This document shows, one piece after another, positions 35,033-47,462 of a stretch of 64,000 bases of DNA. Under the pieces are notes generated by a model that was not told the DNA's origin, did no database searches, and saw nothing but the letters and a program-made list of their open reading frames with translations. The DNA is taken from positions 496,001-560,000 of the forward strand of contig NW_026570260.1 of assembly GCF_019649055.1 (NCBI RefSeq). The letters are read 5' to 3'. Made by a program: the position numbers and the translations under genes. This DNA comes from Paramacrobiotus metropolitanus (taxonomy: Eukaryota > Tardigrada > Eutardigrada > Parachela > Macrobiotidae). Each line of letters begins with the position of its first letter. Within the stretch, counting starts at the first letter, position 1.

Positions 35033-37560
35033 TCAAAGCTCGTTGTGGGATTGATTAGCCGTGCGGCAGTTACTCGTAACAACTGAATCCCAAAATGCCA
35101 CTAATCCTTTGAAATCCGCCGTTCCCTCTTCCCACGTTCCATTCTGATTCAGATCGATGTATTTCCCAAATTCGCCAAACAGCGGCCCATCCGTGCGCCT
35201 GCAATGCGGCGCGTAAACATTATAAGGTCATGCCCACTTGATTTGTTGCGAGCTCGCGGTAAATTACACGCTTCGAAGAATAATTATTATAATATGGGTA
35301 ACACTTTATACTTCTACCCTTTATGAACAACTTGTCGCAGCATATGATAGATGCTCTTTTGCACCGGCACGTGCAGCGTCAAATTCAGCATTTTCGCGTT
35401 GACCTCCGCGCCAAAAATGTACCCGAGCTCCATAGCGTGGAACGCGCCTGGTAATATGTTTTATAATTAGTTTATTAACGTTTGAAATAAACATACTTTT
35501 GCAACACAACGTACTCACCGAAATTACTGAAATGCGGATTGTGCGACATAACGTACACCTGGCTCGGAAATCCCTTTTGCGCGTAGAGAAACGCCTCCTT
35601 AGCAGCAGGATAGCCGAAAAGAGCATCCGAGGTCAACTGTCAGGCGAATTCGAACAAATGTCGCGAGGGCGACTTTTTGTGGCTTTTCGTGTTTGTTTTG
35701 ACAACAACCTACGTACATGAATGTACTTGAGCAGCATATCGGCACGTTCATCCGTTTCGCTGATGTTATAGTACTGCATCACCCGTTCCGCTAATTCATA
35801 ATCCAAGAGAGCGCAGTCGGCTTGCAGTGGCAGGTACCAGCGCGCAACGCTCTCTCTTAAGCTCTTCCACTCTAGCGGTTTTGTGGGGTCCATGTAGTCG
35901 GGATCGGTGACTAAGATCGGTTTGATATTACCGATTAATTAATATTCACTCAGTGAAGTAGATTTGCATACTGGTAATCAGAAGAGAGAAGTCCTCTTTC
36001 GTGAAACCGGTTACGAGAGTCGGCTGGGCACCCGATGCCGCCGGCTCCTCGGCTATAACCTGGCGTGGGGCCTTCTTGAAGTGTTTCTGATCGATGACGA
36101 ATCCATAGGGTACCAGATCCTGGAAAGTGGACATGTACACTGCTTGTATAACAGTTTCATCACTTCCGGTTGGATTGCTTTACCGGATCGCCTTTAACAA
36201 CCCGCTTGGAATGCCGCAGCAGTTTCTCAGCCGACGCCTTCTTCAGGCATTCTACCGCCGCTTCGCTTGTGCCATTCGGACAGCCAGTTTTTGTTGCCAG
36301 ATCCAACACCGCTGTCCGCGGGTGACGAATGAGCATACGCTCTAAAAGGACGCTTCCGCTTAACGAAATCGCCGCTTTCATCAAACCTGTAACATATAAC
36401 TAGACCAATGCCAGTGTGTCACTAGTGTGCGCAGCTGATTGTGAGTATGTAACTATAATAGTCAAGTACCGCGGTAATCTGGGTCCATGTATAGAGCGGA
36501 AGTCAGCATTGATCCGGCGCTGTGACCGGCAACGGTGATACGGCGCGGATCACCACCGAATTTCCGAATGTGCTTGATCACCCATTTTAGCGCCAGTTTG
36601 CAGTCTCCCAGACCGTAATTGCCGGGAAGAGCGGCGTCTCCGGTGCTCAGCCAACCAAAGACGGTCAGGCGGTAGCTAATACCTACCACGATGGCCTGCA
36701 CTTCCGCTGACAAAGTTGATCCGTTGAAGATGTCCTTATCGCCAGCTGCAACACTAATCACTGAGCTCATGAGCGTTTATCCATCTAAATTCCTGCTTCG
36801 ACTTATAATTAGTACTAACAGAAGTACCCATGCGCACCATACGATACTTTATACACGAGTATGTACTGAAGTATGTCTGTACATAGAAATGATAGAATGT
36901 TAAAAGAATAACTGCAATAAATTAGCAGCGAATGTACATGCCTTGCAGTGCGCCGCCGTGGATATACATTATCACCGGAAGTTCCCCGGCGTCCTCGCTT
37001 AGTACCGGCACATGGACATCCAAGAAGAGACAGTCCTCGTCCATGACGACCGGTCCATGGTTGCTGGAGGCGATCATGCCGGTGCCGGTAGCTTGCAAAC
37101 ACACCGCACCGCTGCGGCTGCCATTACCATTAATATTAGCCGGCCGCAAGTGGAGGTATGCGAAATCGGTGTTCTCTGTCGCATGCTGTGGGCAAGAATG
37201 TAACACAGTATTAGTATAAGTACTCGTATAAGTACTCGTATCATTTTCAATGATGGACGAACTTCAAGGCACAAATTAAAAGACAGCACAAGCCGAAGTT
37301 CGTCGTACGGTCGACGCAGCCGTGCGGCTTACCTCAAACCGTTTGGCGGTTCCGTAGCGGATTCCATAATAACTGTGCCCAATTACGCGGACATCGGTGC
37401 GGGAATAGAAGGCCTCTCCAAGCAGCGTTACCCGCGACGTTAGATGCACCTGGTTGTTCCCTTGCGCTTCGCTGGTGGCTCCGTACGTTGATAACAGCAT
37501 ATGGATGATCGCATGCAGTATTGTCGTAATTAGGACCGTTCCTCCGCTTCTCCGAGCCAT
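35033..37560 (-). CDS. Carboxylesterase/cholinesterase-family hydrolase, secreted
   Basis: Nine exons (37560-37333, 37185-36938, 36753-36470, 36386-36184, 36119-35972, 35910-35717, 35636-35519, 35447-35318, 35198-35033) join in phase to about 572 aa. A signal peptide (MARRSGGTVLITTILHAIIH) is followed by the alpha/beta-hydrolase fold: GIRYGTAKRFE, the disulfide region with MDEDCLFLDVHVP, the oxyanion HGGA, the nucleophile elbow GHSAGS near Ser237, an acidic residue in GFTKEDFS, and the catalytic His in GAFHAMELGYIFG. The triad is complete, so an active esterase is inferred. The residue before Ser is His, where most members have Glu or Gln. Family members hydrolyse xenobiotic, lipid, hormone or choline esters; the substrate is unknown. 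There is no clear C-terminal membrane anchor. Confidence 0.93.
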
Positions 37561-39981
37561 CTTCTAACTGAACGCAGCTGGACAATCGCCTGAGATGAAA
37601 ATATTAAAGAGCTCTTTCTGGTTCCTGTGTATATTTTTGACTGCGACTGCGCGTAGAACGTTATTACGCGATTCTACCGCTTCCGGTTAAAATATTTTCC
37701 TTTATTATCTGATAAACTTACAGAGCAATAAAAATAGCCGCAGGAATACTACGGACGGGAGACTTAAGAAATTAAAAAGATAAACAGAATTTGCAACTGT
37801 AAGATAACCGCAACACACGCGACTGCCCGAAAATGCTTGCTATCTATCGTTAAATTAAACCACAATCCGGTTAACGAAGGTTCAAACTTCAAAGCTCTTA
37901 ATACTGTGTAATGGCATTTCCCATGCATCCTGGCGTGCTTCTTGAAACTACCGGCATGATTGATTGTTATCGTTCAAGACTTTTAAACAATCGCCACTTA
38001 ACCTCAGTACGATATATGTAGTGTAATTATAATAATTATTGCGTTATGACATTACGCACTGGCACATTCACCTTTCAGTTACTTACCTATCTACACACCA
38101 TCACTTCGATCAGGGCAAAAAGAAAAAAATCAAAATTAAATTAGGATAACACTGCTCTTACTGCATAAATCATTTTCGTTAACCATTTCAGTCCATCTAG
38201 CTGTAACCGGTTTTCTTGTTTTATCGATAAAAGTATCGTTTGTAAGTCTCGCCTGCCGCCAGCGTGACGCGTTCGAAGGACCGGATATTAGCACACTACG
38301 TACGTACATGTACATTTGTAGATTTATCGTTAGGCGGCATCCATAAATTACGTCACGCAAGCTGGGGGAGGTCCTGACTCCTGAAAGCGTTACTGTTGTT
38401 ACAAAGGGGGAGGGGGGTATTAAAAACTTGTTACGATTCTGACGTCACTATGCTATATCTATGGAGGGGTTCTAAATTTGTTACGTAGCGCTCAGGGGAG
38501 GGGATCTAAGTTTGTTAGCCCTGGTGACAAAGGGGGAGGGGGGGTATCAAAATGTCGAATTTTTGCGTTACGTAATTTATGGATGCCGCCTTAGCCACTC
38601 TTTAATTTGTCAGTATTTTTCGGCTATAGGCAACGGCCGGCCGGGTACGGGAGATCCGTCTTGTCGGTGGATACAAATTACAAATGATGTAATTGAGAAT
38701 CGTGTTCGATTGCGGTTTTCAAGCAGCTCATCTTCCGCTGTGCAAAGAAATTCAAATTCGACTTCCGTTGAAACATATTGTAGCCGTACAAATGAGATCT
38801 GTAGTGAAGATGTACATCTCATTGGTGCTAGTTCAACCGGAAACATCTGAATATATTAATGTGTACTTGTACGAAATGACCAGTTCTAACGTGGATTTTC
38901 TAGACTTCTGAGATTGTCTGAATGTTCTAAAATCATTCTTGCTCTTGCCCTTGCCCTTGCTCTTCCCCAATCCCCAATGACTTTTCAGCTGATTAAAAAT
39001 GTTTGTGCACTTTGACAATCGCGCCGGTATCGGTTAACATGTTTGCAATTGCATAACTGACTTTTGGGTAATTCGCTAACTCGTAACATCACCGAGGGTC
39101 ACCGACGAACCATCAAACCTCGTTTTATCGTGGTACGGGTGTGTAACCCACTCCACTAGTGGCAGCTTAGAAGTTGCCGTTGCAATATTGCTGTTACTCA
39201 CAGAAAGTCTTCGCTTGCTTTGCTCTGGCTCTCGCCATTGTTGACTGCACCAAAAAAGCAAAGAATTATGCGTTTAATTAGACATTCGTAAATTTTTCAA
39301 GCTGGTTTATACAGTTTCGCTTGTTTGCTTTAGTTTTCTGTAGTTTTGTTTTGTTTTGAAAACTGTCTAAACAGAGACAAAAACAGCGAATGCTGGTAAA
39401 TGGAAAGGCCAATCTTTGGCATTAACTTTTACAGTTGCTATCATAATAGTACTTACTACTAAACTACTGTAGTAATAATATAATGTTGCTATTTAAAAAG
39501 CGTACTGAGCCAAATAAAAACATATAACTCCACCGGAAAAACTACGGACTGTTTTGTATTTTCGCTCGGTTGGCCAGTGGAAGTTTTTAGCGCAAGGCTG
39601 CGCGCATCTCCCAAGATCGGAGCTTCTGCTGCACATGGCTGCTTGCTCTTTTTGTCTAATGGGCATTCGTCCTCGGCACACTTGGGAAAGTCGGCTGCTG
39701 CATGGGGAAATACACAAAATTGAGGACGATGTTTATATCTATTGACTCTGCACACACGTTGTAAAGTCAGTACAGATTTCGCGCAGAGGCTAGAAACAAC
39801 AGAGGCAGAGGCTACAGTAGAGGAACAAAGGAAGACAATTCAAATACAAAAAACAGAATCATATTTAAAAAATAAAAGTGGCTGCAAGGTTGCAATTGGG
39901 AAAAGTGCAGTGCACCGCGGCATGGTGCTTGGTATTGGAGAAGTGGTGACTGTGCCCCGGGGATGGCTGCACTCCGTCGTG
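37561..39981. other. Intergenic, carboxylesterase to thioredoxin
   Basis: It holds the esterase promoter side, the Harbinger-like MITE at 38330-38593 and a short TTGCCC-type repeat near 38938-38968. No gene is supported. Confidence 0.45.
38330..38593. mobile_element. Harbinger-like MITE with TTA target duplications
   Basis: The termini ggcggcatccataaattacg and its inverse cgtaatttatggatgccgcc are flanked on both sides by TTA, the three-base duplication typical of PIF/Harbinger elements. The interior has several G-rich blocks (gggggagggggg), spaced through the element and preceded by gttac/gtgac motifs. It carries no coding capacity, so it is non-autonomous. Confidence 0.88.
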
Positions 39982-40580
39982 CTAGGATACCGACACGCGG
40001 CGGTTGTTCATGAGGTCAACGAGGGAGCGGCGCAGCTTGTCGTGGACGGTGCCAGTCTGCTTGTACAACAGCTGACCGCCCTTATAGACGACAAAGGTCG
40101 GCAGCATCTCGATGTTGAGCTGACGCGCCACGTCCTTGTTGCTCTCCACGTCCATGCGGTAGAAGGCGAACTGCTCCGCCGGCAGCTCCCCGGCGATGCG
40201 ATTGAAGTGCGGCGCCATCATCTTGCACGCTCCACACCTGCACGCCGCAACACATGTCAGTCATTAAGCGGCTAGCAAGAACACACCTAGTCACATTTCA
40301 AAGGTCATGCAGCTACTTTTACAGAGACAGCGTACTGTACTTAAACCACTGAAAAGGCAGCTTTAAGAAAGCAGAGATTTCGAAATGGGACATCTCCATC
40401 GAAGTATTAAGTTCTGTTAACTGTGGACCAGAAGACAACTTGCAAATAAAGTTACTATTTATGTAATAACAATTGCAGCTCGTACCATGGCGCGTAGAAC
40501 TTGATTACGGTGTAGACCTTGGGATTGGACACGGCGTTCTGGAAACCCTTGTTCCCATCCAGCTGGCCCACGCCCACCAT
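39982..40580 (-). CDS. Thioredoxin, CGAC active site
   Basis: Two exons (40580-40486 and 40237-39982) join within the active-site tryptophan codon to about 116 aa. Key segments are KVYTVIKFYAPWCGACKMM (active site WCGAC), FYRMDVESNKDVARQLNIEM, and LPTFVVYKGG with the cis-proline. The fold is a complete single thioredoxin domain without a signal peptide, so a cytosolic disulfide reductase is inferred. The CxxC dipeptide is Gly-Ala, where classical thioredoxins have Gly-Pro. The buried Asp of the VVDFYA motif is Lys here, so redox potential and pKa probably differ. It could be a thioredoxin-related rather than a housekeeping protein. Confidence 0.92.
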
Positions 40581-42068
40581 CTTAAGAATTGTTGTGGAAA
40601 GGACGGCAATCACCCAACGAAGACTTCAACGAGTGCGCAAAATACTACAAAATTTGAACAGAAAACGCGGGAAGTACGCTGTGGAAGTGCGTTAGGATGT
40701 CTTTTCTTTCATTTCTTGCTGATTGTAAACCATCAACACCCGCGCACGCATTGTCCTTGTCGTCGAGTTCAGTTGACCTTAGCACAACCCTCTTGGCAAC
40801 CAGTGCATCCTTAGCAGCAGAGTGGCATTGGTCCAGCTACTTTGCATTCTTTTTTCCTACTGGTTGTAGATTATTCAACATTACTCTACTTAATCCCGAT
40901 GGCACGTAAAATTACAGTAATGTGAATGCATCTGGTGTTGCAGCTGATGATGAGGAGGACATTGATACCATTGCGTACGTATACTGCGGCACTAATTAAA
41001 AGGTGAAACTAAAACCATTACGGCAATAACTAATGTGCTTACTATAATTAGACTGATTTCTTGGACCATAAAGATAAAACAGACTCCGATGCTATAGATT
41101 GTGAGGATTTTTACGATGTACCTTTTTTGATAAAATTAACTGAGTAATTGAGAACTCAACGTTTTCAGTCATTCATTCTTGGTGGCATTTTTTATTTCAG
41201 AAACAGTCTTTACACTCCACTCCCGATTAAACGCATCCAGTAGTTGCGACAAAGTATCCATTTTCTTCGCAAATTATTTCATTAGAATTCGTCAGTGTTA
41301 CACTAAACGCAGTGCGAGAGACCATAAACATTGTGGACTGTGTTGTAATGCCCGTAACACAAACAGCTGCGCCGGTAGGTTTTGCAGTAATGCCTAATAA
41401 ATCTACTATTGGCTACTGCACGGCGGCATTAGCGGCACTCACTTGTGCGGTTCAGGAGAGTGCGGTATTTATAAATCGGCAAAAAACCGTTTACAAGTGA
41501 TCGTTCTTGACAGGCCGGAATTAGTCGCAGCGAGCGCGCGACCCGGACCGGCACTGATTGACGCTAGCTGGCACGCAGTGACGGCCACGCCAAATACCAA
41601 CGCTCGGCTGCGGTGTACATAATCCGCGGCACGGGATACTCAACACCCGAATATCGCAATTGAATTAACCATGACTAATCTAATCATCCATTTGCGAGAT
41701 TATGAACATCAGCATTCCCACCGCTACTCCGCCATCAAATAGCAAAGACACCGCATCGTTTACACGCTCACACAGATACTTCTTCTCAAAATACATTTAT
41801 AGTCTTCACACCACAGAATATCTATCCCGGCTAAAAACCCTTTTAGAAAAAAACACCAACTGCAAAAATGGCAACAAAGCAGAGACGGGAAAATTAATCA
41901 GAAAAAAGCGGCGACGGTATTCGTCTCCCAACACAGCCCCGGTTCAATCCAAAAGGTCAACTGCAGTCGGTAAAGAAAGAGAAAGAACAGTCGAGCCAGC
42001 ATCACAAATCATCACGACTACAAGTAGAAACCCCTCCCACATAACCGTAATTTGAGCAGCAACAAAGG
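40581..42068. other. Intergenic, thioredoxin to Ly6-like gene
   Basis: No supported gene. Around 41180-41500 a few coding-like fragments in changing frames might be the remains of an old retroelement, but no reverse-transcriptase motif is visible. Confidence 0.4.
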
Positions 42069-44825
42069 TCATCGGTAGCGCCCCGCCATAACTAACAAAA
42101 TCCCCGCGGTTAGTATGGCGTCCGCCCGGGCGCCGGCCACGCCGTGACTGATGCGATGGGCCCGGATGCTGACGGTGTTGGCGGCATCCATGAAGTCCAG
42201 AGGCTCGCTGGTGGTGGGCGGGAGGGGCGCGTTGAGGTCGGCACCGTTGCACTCGTTGTGCCGGCACACGCAGATGGTGGCGCTGACGTTCGCCATGAAG
42301 CGGTGACCCACCTGTTCTTCGCGGATGGATCGGCAGCCCGGTGCCTGCTCGGCCGTCCCGAACATCCCGTACAGACAGCTGCGATATGTGTCACCTGCAG
42401 GATACAGTGAAAAAGGCCAGTGTTAACGCGATTAACAGAAATAAAAATATTGCGTCTTCGTGTAAATATTTAGCGCTGTGCTGACGTACTGTACGTGTAA
42501 GTTTATGCCATCACGTGGGTGTTGTAATGTACTCTAGGGATTCACGTCACTCTGCTGCTGGCTTCCCGGAAGTTAATTAAAAGTGTTAAAACTAGCGTTA
42601 CTTACGTCACTACAGCTGAATGTAATAATATAATTAACAGAAAATTTTTTAAAAAAATAAAGCAGCCATCATTGCAGTTACTTTGTTTCAGACTATGTGT
42701 CTGCTTTTGGAATTTTGATTATGAAACGCGTAAGTGCGTAACAATATTAGCTTTGCTTGGCAAGTATATAGTTCGCGATATGCCGGCCGTTTAGAATGAA
42801 TCGTTCCATAAGTTCTTCGCAAATGTTTGCGTATTTTCCGGCTAGCCTGATGATGCATGCGAGATGAATGTTTCCGAGATATTTTAAAAATGCTGGGTGT
42901 GTCTGGAGTGGCGCAACATAGCGTTCGGTGTCACGCTGCGAATCCGTGTTCAAGACTTCAAGTTAATTAAGATACAGCAACCGGATAGAAAAACACATAA
43001 AAAACCGGTTAAAGAAAACAATCAACGAGTAATTTATAAGAATAATGTCCTCCGCTTATCGGTCAACACCAGCGATAACGCAAAAAGAAGGTTACTTGCT
43101 GCGTACATTTCAGTGACACGATAGCTGTTATGGTGGTGACGATAGTTAAGAAGCCTTTTATCACCACTTGACAACGATAGCAAATAAAAAGGGAAAATGA
43201 ATATGATTGCCACTAACACTAACCGGACGGCGTGAGGACTTTGAGGCAGCCCTCGACGGTGCTTTCACAGGGCTTAACGTGAGATTCATTGCGCACGTAG
43301 GGATCCCGACAGGACGCGTCGCCGTCCGTCGTGCAGACGATGCAGGAGATGCGCCGCGCCCGCTCCAGATCCAGTTCGGGCGTGGCGAAGCGCAGCGAGC
43401 CGGAACCAGCCGACGACCGCAACGGGGAGCGCGTTACCGGCAAATCTATATAGTTCAAGAAGATTCAGTTTCGTTCGGGTAAAGGATTAAATATGATAAA
43501 CAGTAATGACAAAAAAGTTATACGTGCGCTTGCGCAAGCAAAACATAGGAACAAAAATGTCAATAATTCATTTTATACCTATGGCTCGTACCATCGTAAC
43601 TATAAAGCCTTTGCTTGTCAGAACTATATTATACAGTGACCAGTTCAAAACAATCTTTAAATCTGGATTTGCAAAATTTCTAAAAAGACTGGTTGGACTG
43701 GATTACAAAAGTTTGATACAGTTTCAAAACAGCATTTCTGCTGGATTACAGTTTGATGCTTGTGTAAAGATGCTTGACAACACCAAAATCTGTTTTGATA
43801 CCCTAGGGTAATTTAACGGATATGGTAATTTCTCAGTAATCTGTAATGATCGATATAAGTATTTTTTATCCTTGCAGCTGTAAACGAATTAGCCGGTAAG
43901 AGATGGGCCTAATGGGTATTTAACGATGGATATTAATTACACCATTAATTCATCGTACAATTTCTTGAAGATAATAGTCAGCGTTGTGCATAATAAACAG
44001 CTTGCGAGTACGTTGTACGTTTTTAATTTCGACAATATAATGCGCCACGGGTAACTTGCAACTATCGCGCTGAGTTCGAGCGACACCTGACACTGACTTC
44101 ATTCGTGCCTCGCGGCCACTGCCGACTTCTTTTCATTTTGCTTCCCTTCCGAACGGAAATCATACCCCGCTGCACACCTTTTGTGTCCTACCGTACCATT
44201 TATCACAATTTGTAATATATACTCATTGGCGCCTGAGTAAACACGGATGTGAAAATATAATAACCTTCAACAATACACATAATGAAAATAGCCAAAATTA
44301 ATTTTCAAAAGTAGACATAAACATAAGGCCAAGAATTTGCCAAATGCGTGAAGAAAACCTGGCGCACCACCCATTTGGTAATTCGGTTAAAACAAAAACA
44401 TTTGCGCACCCTTAAAAAATGAAATACCGACGTTTCAATGCACGACGTGCTTTTTGAGTGAACACAATTATTAAAAATTGTTCTACTTGTGACTTTGGAT
44501 TTGGGAGATTCTACAGATTTGTTGGTCTGACTGTAACTAATAAAGCAACTACGAAATTAAATATAATTAATATATGGCATCTGTAAGTCAGTTTTTTGCA
44601 TCAAATTGCACGCGCAGTACCTTCGTCGTCGCCGGCTTCGCTGTACAGGTCGACATCAAGGAATCCCGAGCCGGATGCCCATCCCTGGCCCGAGCCGACA
44701 ATGATGTCCTCGTCGTCGCTGTCCGAGTGGAGAATGGTATGCGGCTTAATCCGAGATAATCGCACCAGAGTCATTCGCAACAACAACACCACCATCACCA
44801 TTAGCCATTTCCCCGCCAAATCCAT
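42069..44825 (-). CDS. Ly6/quiver-like GPI-type surface protein
   Basis: Three exons (44825-44621, 43445-43224, 42394-42069) join in phase to about 250 aa. A signal peptide (MDLAGKWLMVMVVLLLRMTL) leads to an acidic, Ser/Gly-rich spacer (HSDSDDEDIIVGSGQGW...). The three-finger domain follows with ten cysteines: ISCIVCTTDGDASCRDPY, KPCESTVEGCLK, SCLYG, GCRS, ICVCRHNECNGAD. The C-terminus is a hydrophobic tail (ILTAGILLVMAG) typical of a GPI signal. The spacing resembles invertebrate quiver/sleepless proteins, which tune potassium channels and acetylcholine receptors; a role here is only inferred. The low-complexity spacer before the domain is unusual, because quiver proteins usually start the domain right after the signal peptide. 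Confidence 0.82.
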
Positions 44826-46721
44826 CACTGATCCGCACCCGACCAACCTTACCAAAACACTGTCGTCCCTGACCACCCGCTTCCCTTCCCCAAAGATCGC
44901 ATATCGCTGTCGTGGACAACTTCCCAAAATACAGTAACACACGTATGCTCGCAATGCGCAAAAAAAATTAACGGCTGAACTGGTAGCTGATGAATTTATC
45001 CACTCATTGCGCTGAAAATGCTGTAATACGATAAAATAATGACCAATTAACCGCAAGTTATCCCAAGTCAGTCATGATTTGCGCTGGTGTGCACAGCCGG
45101 ATAGAACTGCATCCAGTGAGAGAAAAACGCCGAATATGAGTGAGTGAGCGCCGAGAGGACAAACGGAGCAGTGCAATGCAGGCCAATCAGTGGGCTATAT
45201 AAAAAGCCATCAATTGCCGATGAGATTGACAGGACTGAGCTGGCTTATTGCTGCTGCTGCTGATAAGGGAGCGCGCGCGTGTGCCTGCGTAAAGAGATGG
45301 ACGCGGTACAGGGAATCCATATGCTGCCGTATGCAAACAGCCACCGATAAGGAGCGACGATAAAAACACACGCACCTATAGACACGACTAATCGAGACAA
45401 AAGCGATTAACCACGGCAGGCGGGGCCAGTGTGGTTAGCCAGTCCGACATTGGCTGGCGATATCCAGTGGCTCGATTTTGCGCCCGTAAATCCACACCAG
45501 CCGATTCTCTATTCTCCGTGTCTCGTTAATTAATTCAAGTGAACACTTGGCCGTACAAAGTGGAACATGTACAAACACGGACGAAGGTTGCAGCGACAGA
45601 ATGTGTGCAATGAAGCAAGAGATATTTTTGGATGTCAAATGTACGAGTAGTATGTATCTCGTCAGCCGCGTGCTGCAGAATTATACTGTGCTTTTACCGT
45701 TTACGATTGGCGCCGCTCCGTAATAAGCGGTCTCCTTCTAATCATAGGACGCGATGCTATGATGCGGCGTGAGTGTGAAGCACGCACAGCCGTTGCCAAA
45801 AACACATGCTGCTGTTTTAATATAAACCACCCATGTCCGCGGGGCCGCTTTCGACGGTTGTATAGTCGACGATACGGCAACACAGGCGCAAATTACTTGA
45901 TGGCTGGGCTGAGCCATCGTAATCAGTAATTGCATACAAATTGTAGCTTTTAACAACAACAACGTGTCTTGACAGTCGATCTTTATCGCTTAATTATCAT
46001 AACATTTATTTCCCCGCTGCACACAAACACTGTGCTGGGCTATCATCCCAACAAAACCCGCTGGCCTGTACAGCGTACACTGCATTCCTGGCCCAAGTGG
46101 ACGATCCACGTAATCCGATCTATTGAGAGCCATTGTTTGTAAAAGATCGGCATGGTGATTTTTGTGCTGGAGTGGCTGTATGCGAATGACGCAGTGGCGC
46201 CTGAGTTAAGAGTGACCAGTGGCCGGTAGTGTGGCGCGCCAGCCGGCATTGTCAGTTCCGTGTTTGAACAGGCAAACAGAAAAGACTGCGCAGGGAGACA
46301 ACGGATTCCATTAAGGCCGGCTGAGTATCTAGGCTTTTTACCGCGACGGGCGCTAAATACTGGTTGATAAAGCCTGGACTTAATTAACATTTACACCCGC
46401 GCGCAATTAACACTCAACCAGCAGCTTCTGCTCGTCAAAGCGATTTCGACCTAGCTCTGTAACGCAAAGGCAGCCATGACTGCGTGAGCGTTACAGCGGT
46501 TACACGTAGGATGAACACCGGAAGGTCCAGTCAAATTAACCCAGAAAATTTTAATTAAACCGCACCGTTATAAACTCTCGCAAGCGTGAACAAATCGGAG
46601 AGTTCTGAATCTGAATCACTGTTTTATACAGTGTGCATTTGTATTAAAAGACGGGCAGTACAGTACCCAAGGGTAGTCATTTCAACGCTACAGATATACA
46701 CAGGATCAGTTTGGTTGTCCG
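44826..46721. other. Intergenic, Ly6-like to OCIA-domain gene
   Basis: Both flanking genes are on the minus strand. This contains the Ly6-like promoter and the OCIA gene's 3' flank. No coding gene is supported. Confidence 0.45.
45196..45204. promoter_or_regulatory. TATA-like element
   Basis: TATATAAAA lies 370 bases upstream of the Ly6-like start and is the clearest TATA-like string in this interval. It could serve the minus-strand gene (as a TTTTATATA variant) or an unseen plus-strand transcript. The direction is not certain. Confidence 0.25.
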
Positions 46722-47462
46722 TTAAAATCCAGAGGGGACATGACCTTCCGGCCCACTTTTGTGGTTCGCTGTTGAAGAGGAACAATTAGTTTCTGACTGC
46801 GGTGACTGATGCGCAGTTCTTCGTAAGTTGTAGTCTGCTGCGGGCGCAGGCGCCGCCCTTGTCTGACCTGTCCAGGAATCATCGGTCTCCCTTTTTTGGC
46901 TTCCCCCATCCCGCTGCAACTGCAGAGCGTAATCCAGATCAGGATTACTCACATAGTAATCCTCGTCCCACGGACCCTTCCACTCGTCCTCCGCTGGTCT
47001 CTGGTCACTTGCTGCAAGGACGGACTCTTTGATGGGATACGTGCGATAAAGGTCACGGCTTGCGGGGGGATGCCATTCTAGTCCCGGTACAAAATGCGTT
47101 TAAAAAGCTTGGAATTTAAGGTGGGTGCTCGTTTACCAACGTTTACCAAGAGATCCATCGGGGTTCATCGGCGGTCGTCGACTCGAGCTGCGCATCATCC
47201 GATCCTGGCAGCGTTGGTGGACGCTCCAGTGCGCCACCGCGTAGCCCCCCATCCCGGCCAACAGAATAACGGGTGTGGACCCTCCGAGAAGACGCCGCGG
47301 CAGGTAACCGGCATGGCGTCCGTACAAGGTCACGGCGGCCAGGGTCATGCTAATGGGAACGGAGCGACCCACTGTTTCTGCCAGACAGCTAGTCAGCGCC
47401 TCGCTCTCCGCACGACTGAGTCGTCGGCCGGCAGAAGACGCTGGATTGGCAATTTGATCCAT
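46722..47462 (-). CDS. OCIAD1: OCIA-domain protein
   Basis: Two exons (47462-47147 and 47077-46722) are split by a 69-base intron and encode about 223 aa. The OCIA domain spans residues about 15-85: LSRAESEALTSCLAETVGRS, VPISMTLAAVTLYGRHAGYL, GSTPVILLAGMGGYAVAHWS, ending HQRCQDRMM. The two hydrophobic segments and two cysteines are as in OCIAD1/OCIAD2. These proteins sit in mitochondrial and endosomal membranes and affect complex III assembly and signalling. The C-terminal half is hydrophilic with a WKGPWDEDYY segment, again as in OCIAD1. A stretch resembling a 33-base intron at 46952-46920 is in frame and reads as protein, so it is kept as coding. Confidence 0.86.

Noticed and set aside
36920-36945. 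GC-AG intron in the carboxylesterase after HGGALQ
   Set aside because: A canonical GT donor three bases further, paired with an upstream TAG acceptor, gives an in-phase protein (HGGALQGIVAAGDKD), so no unusual splice site is needed.
41180-41500. Possible retroelement remnant
   Set aside because: Fragments are short and in different frames, and no reverse-transcriptase, integrase or LTR feature could be identified.
46920-46952. Possible 33-base intron in the OCIA-domain gene (GTGAGT...CTGCAG)
   Set aside because: It is in frame, contains no stop and reads as acidic protein (VSNPDLDYALQ). It is also shorter than any other intron here, so it was kept as coding.
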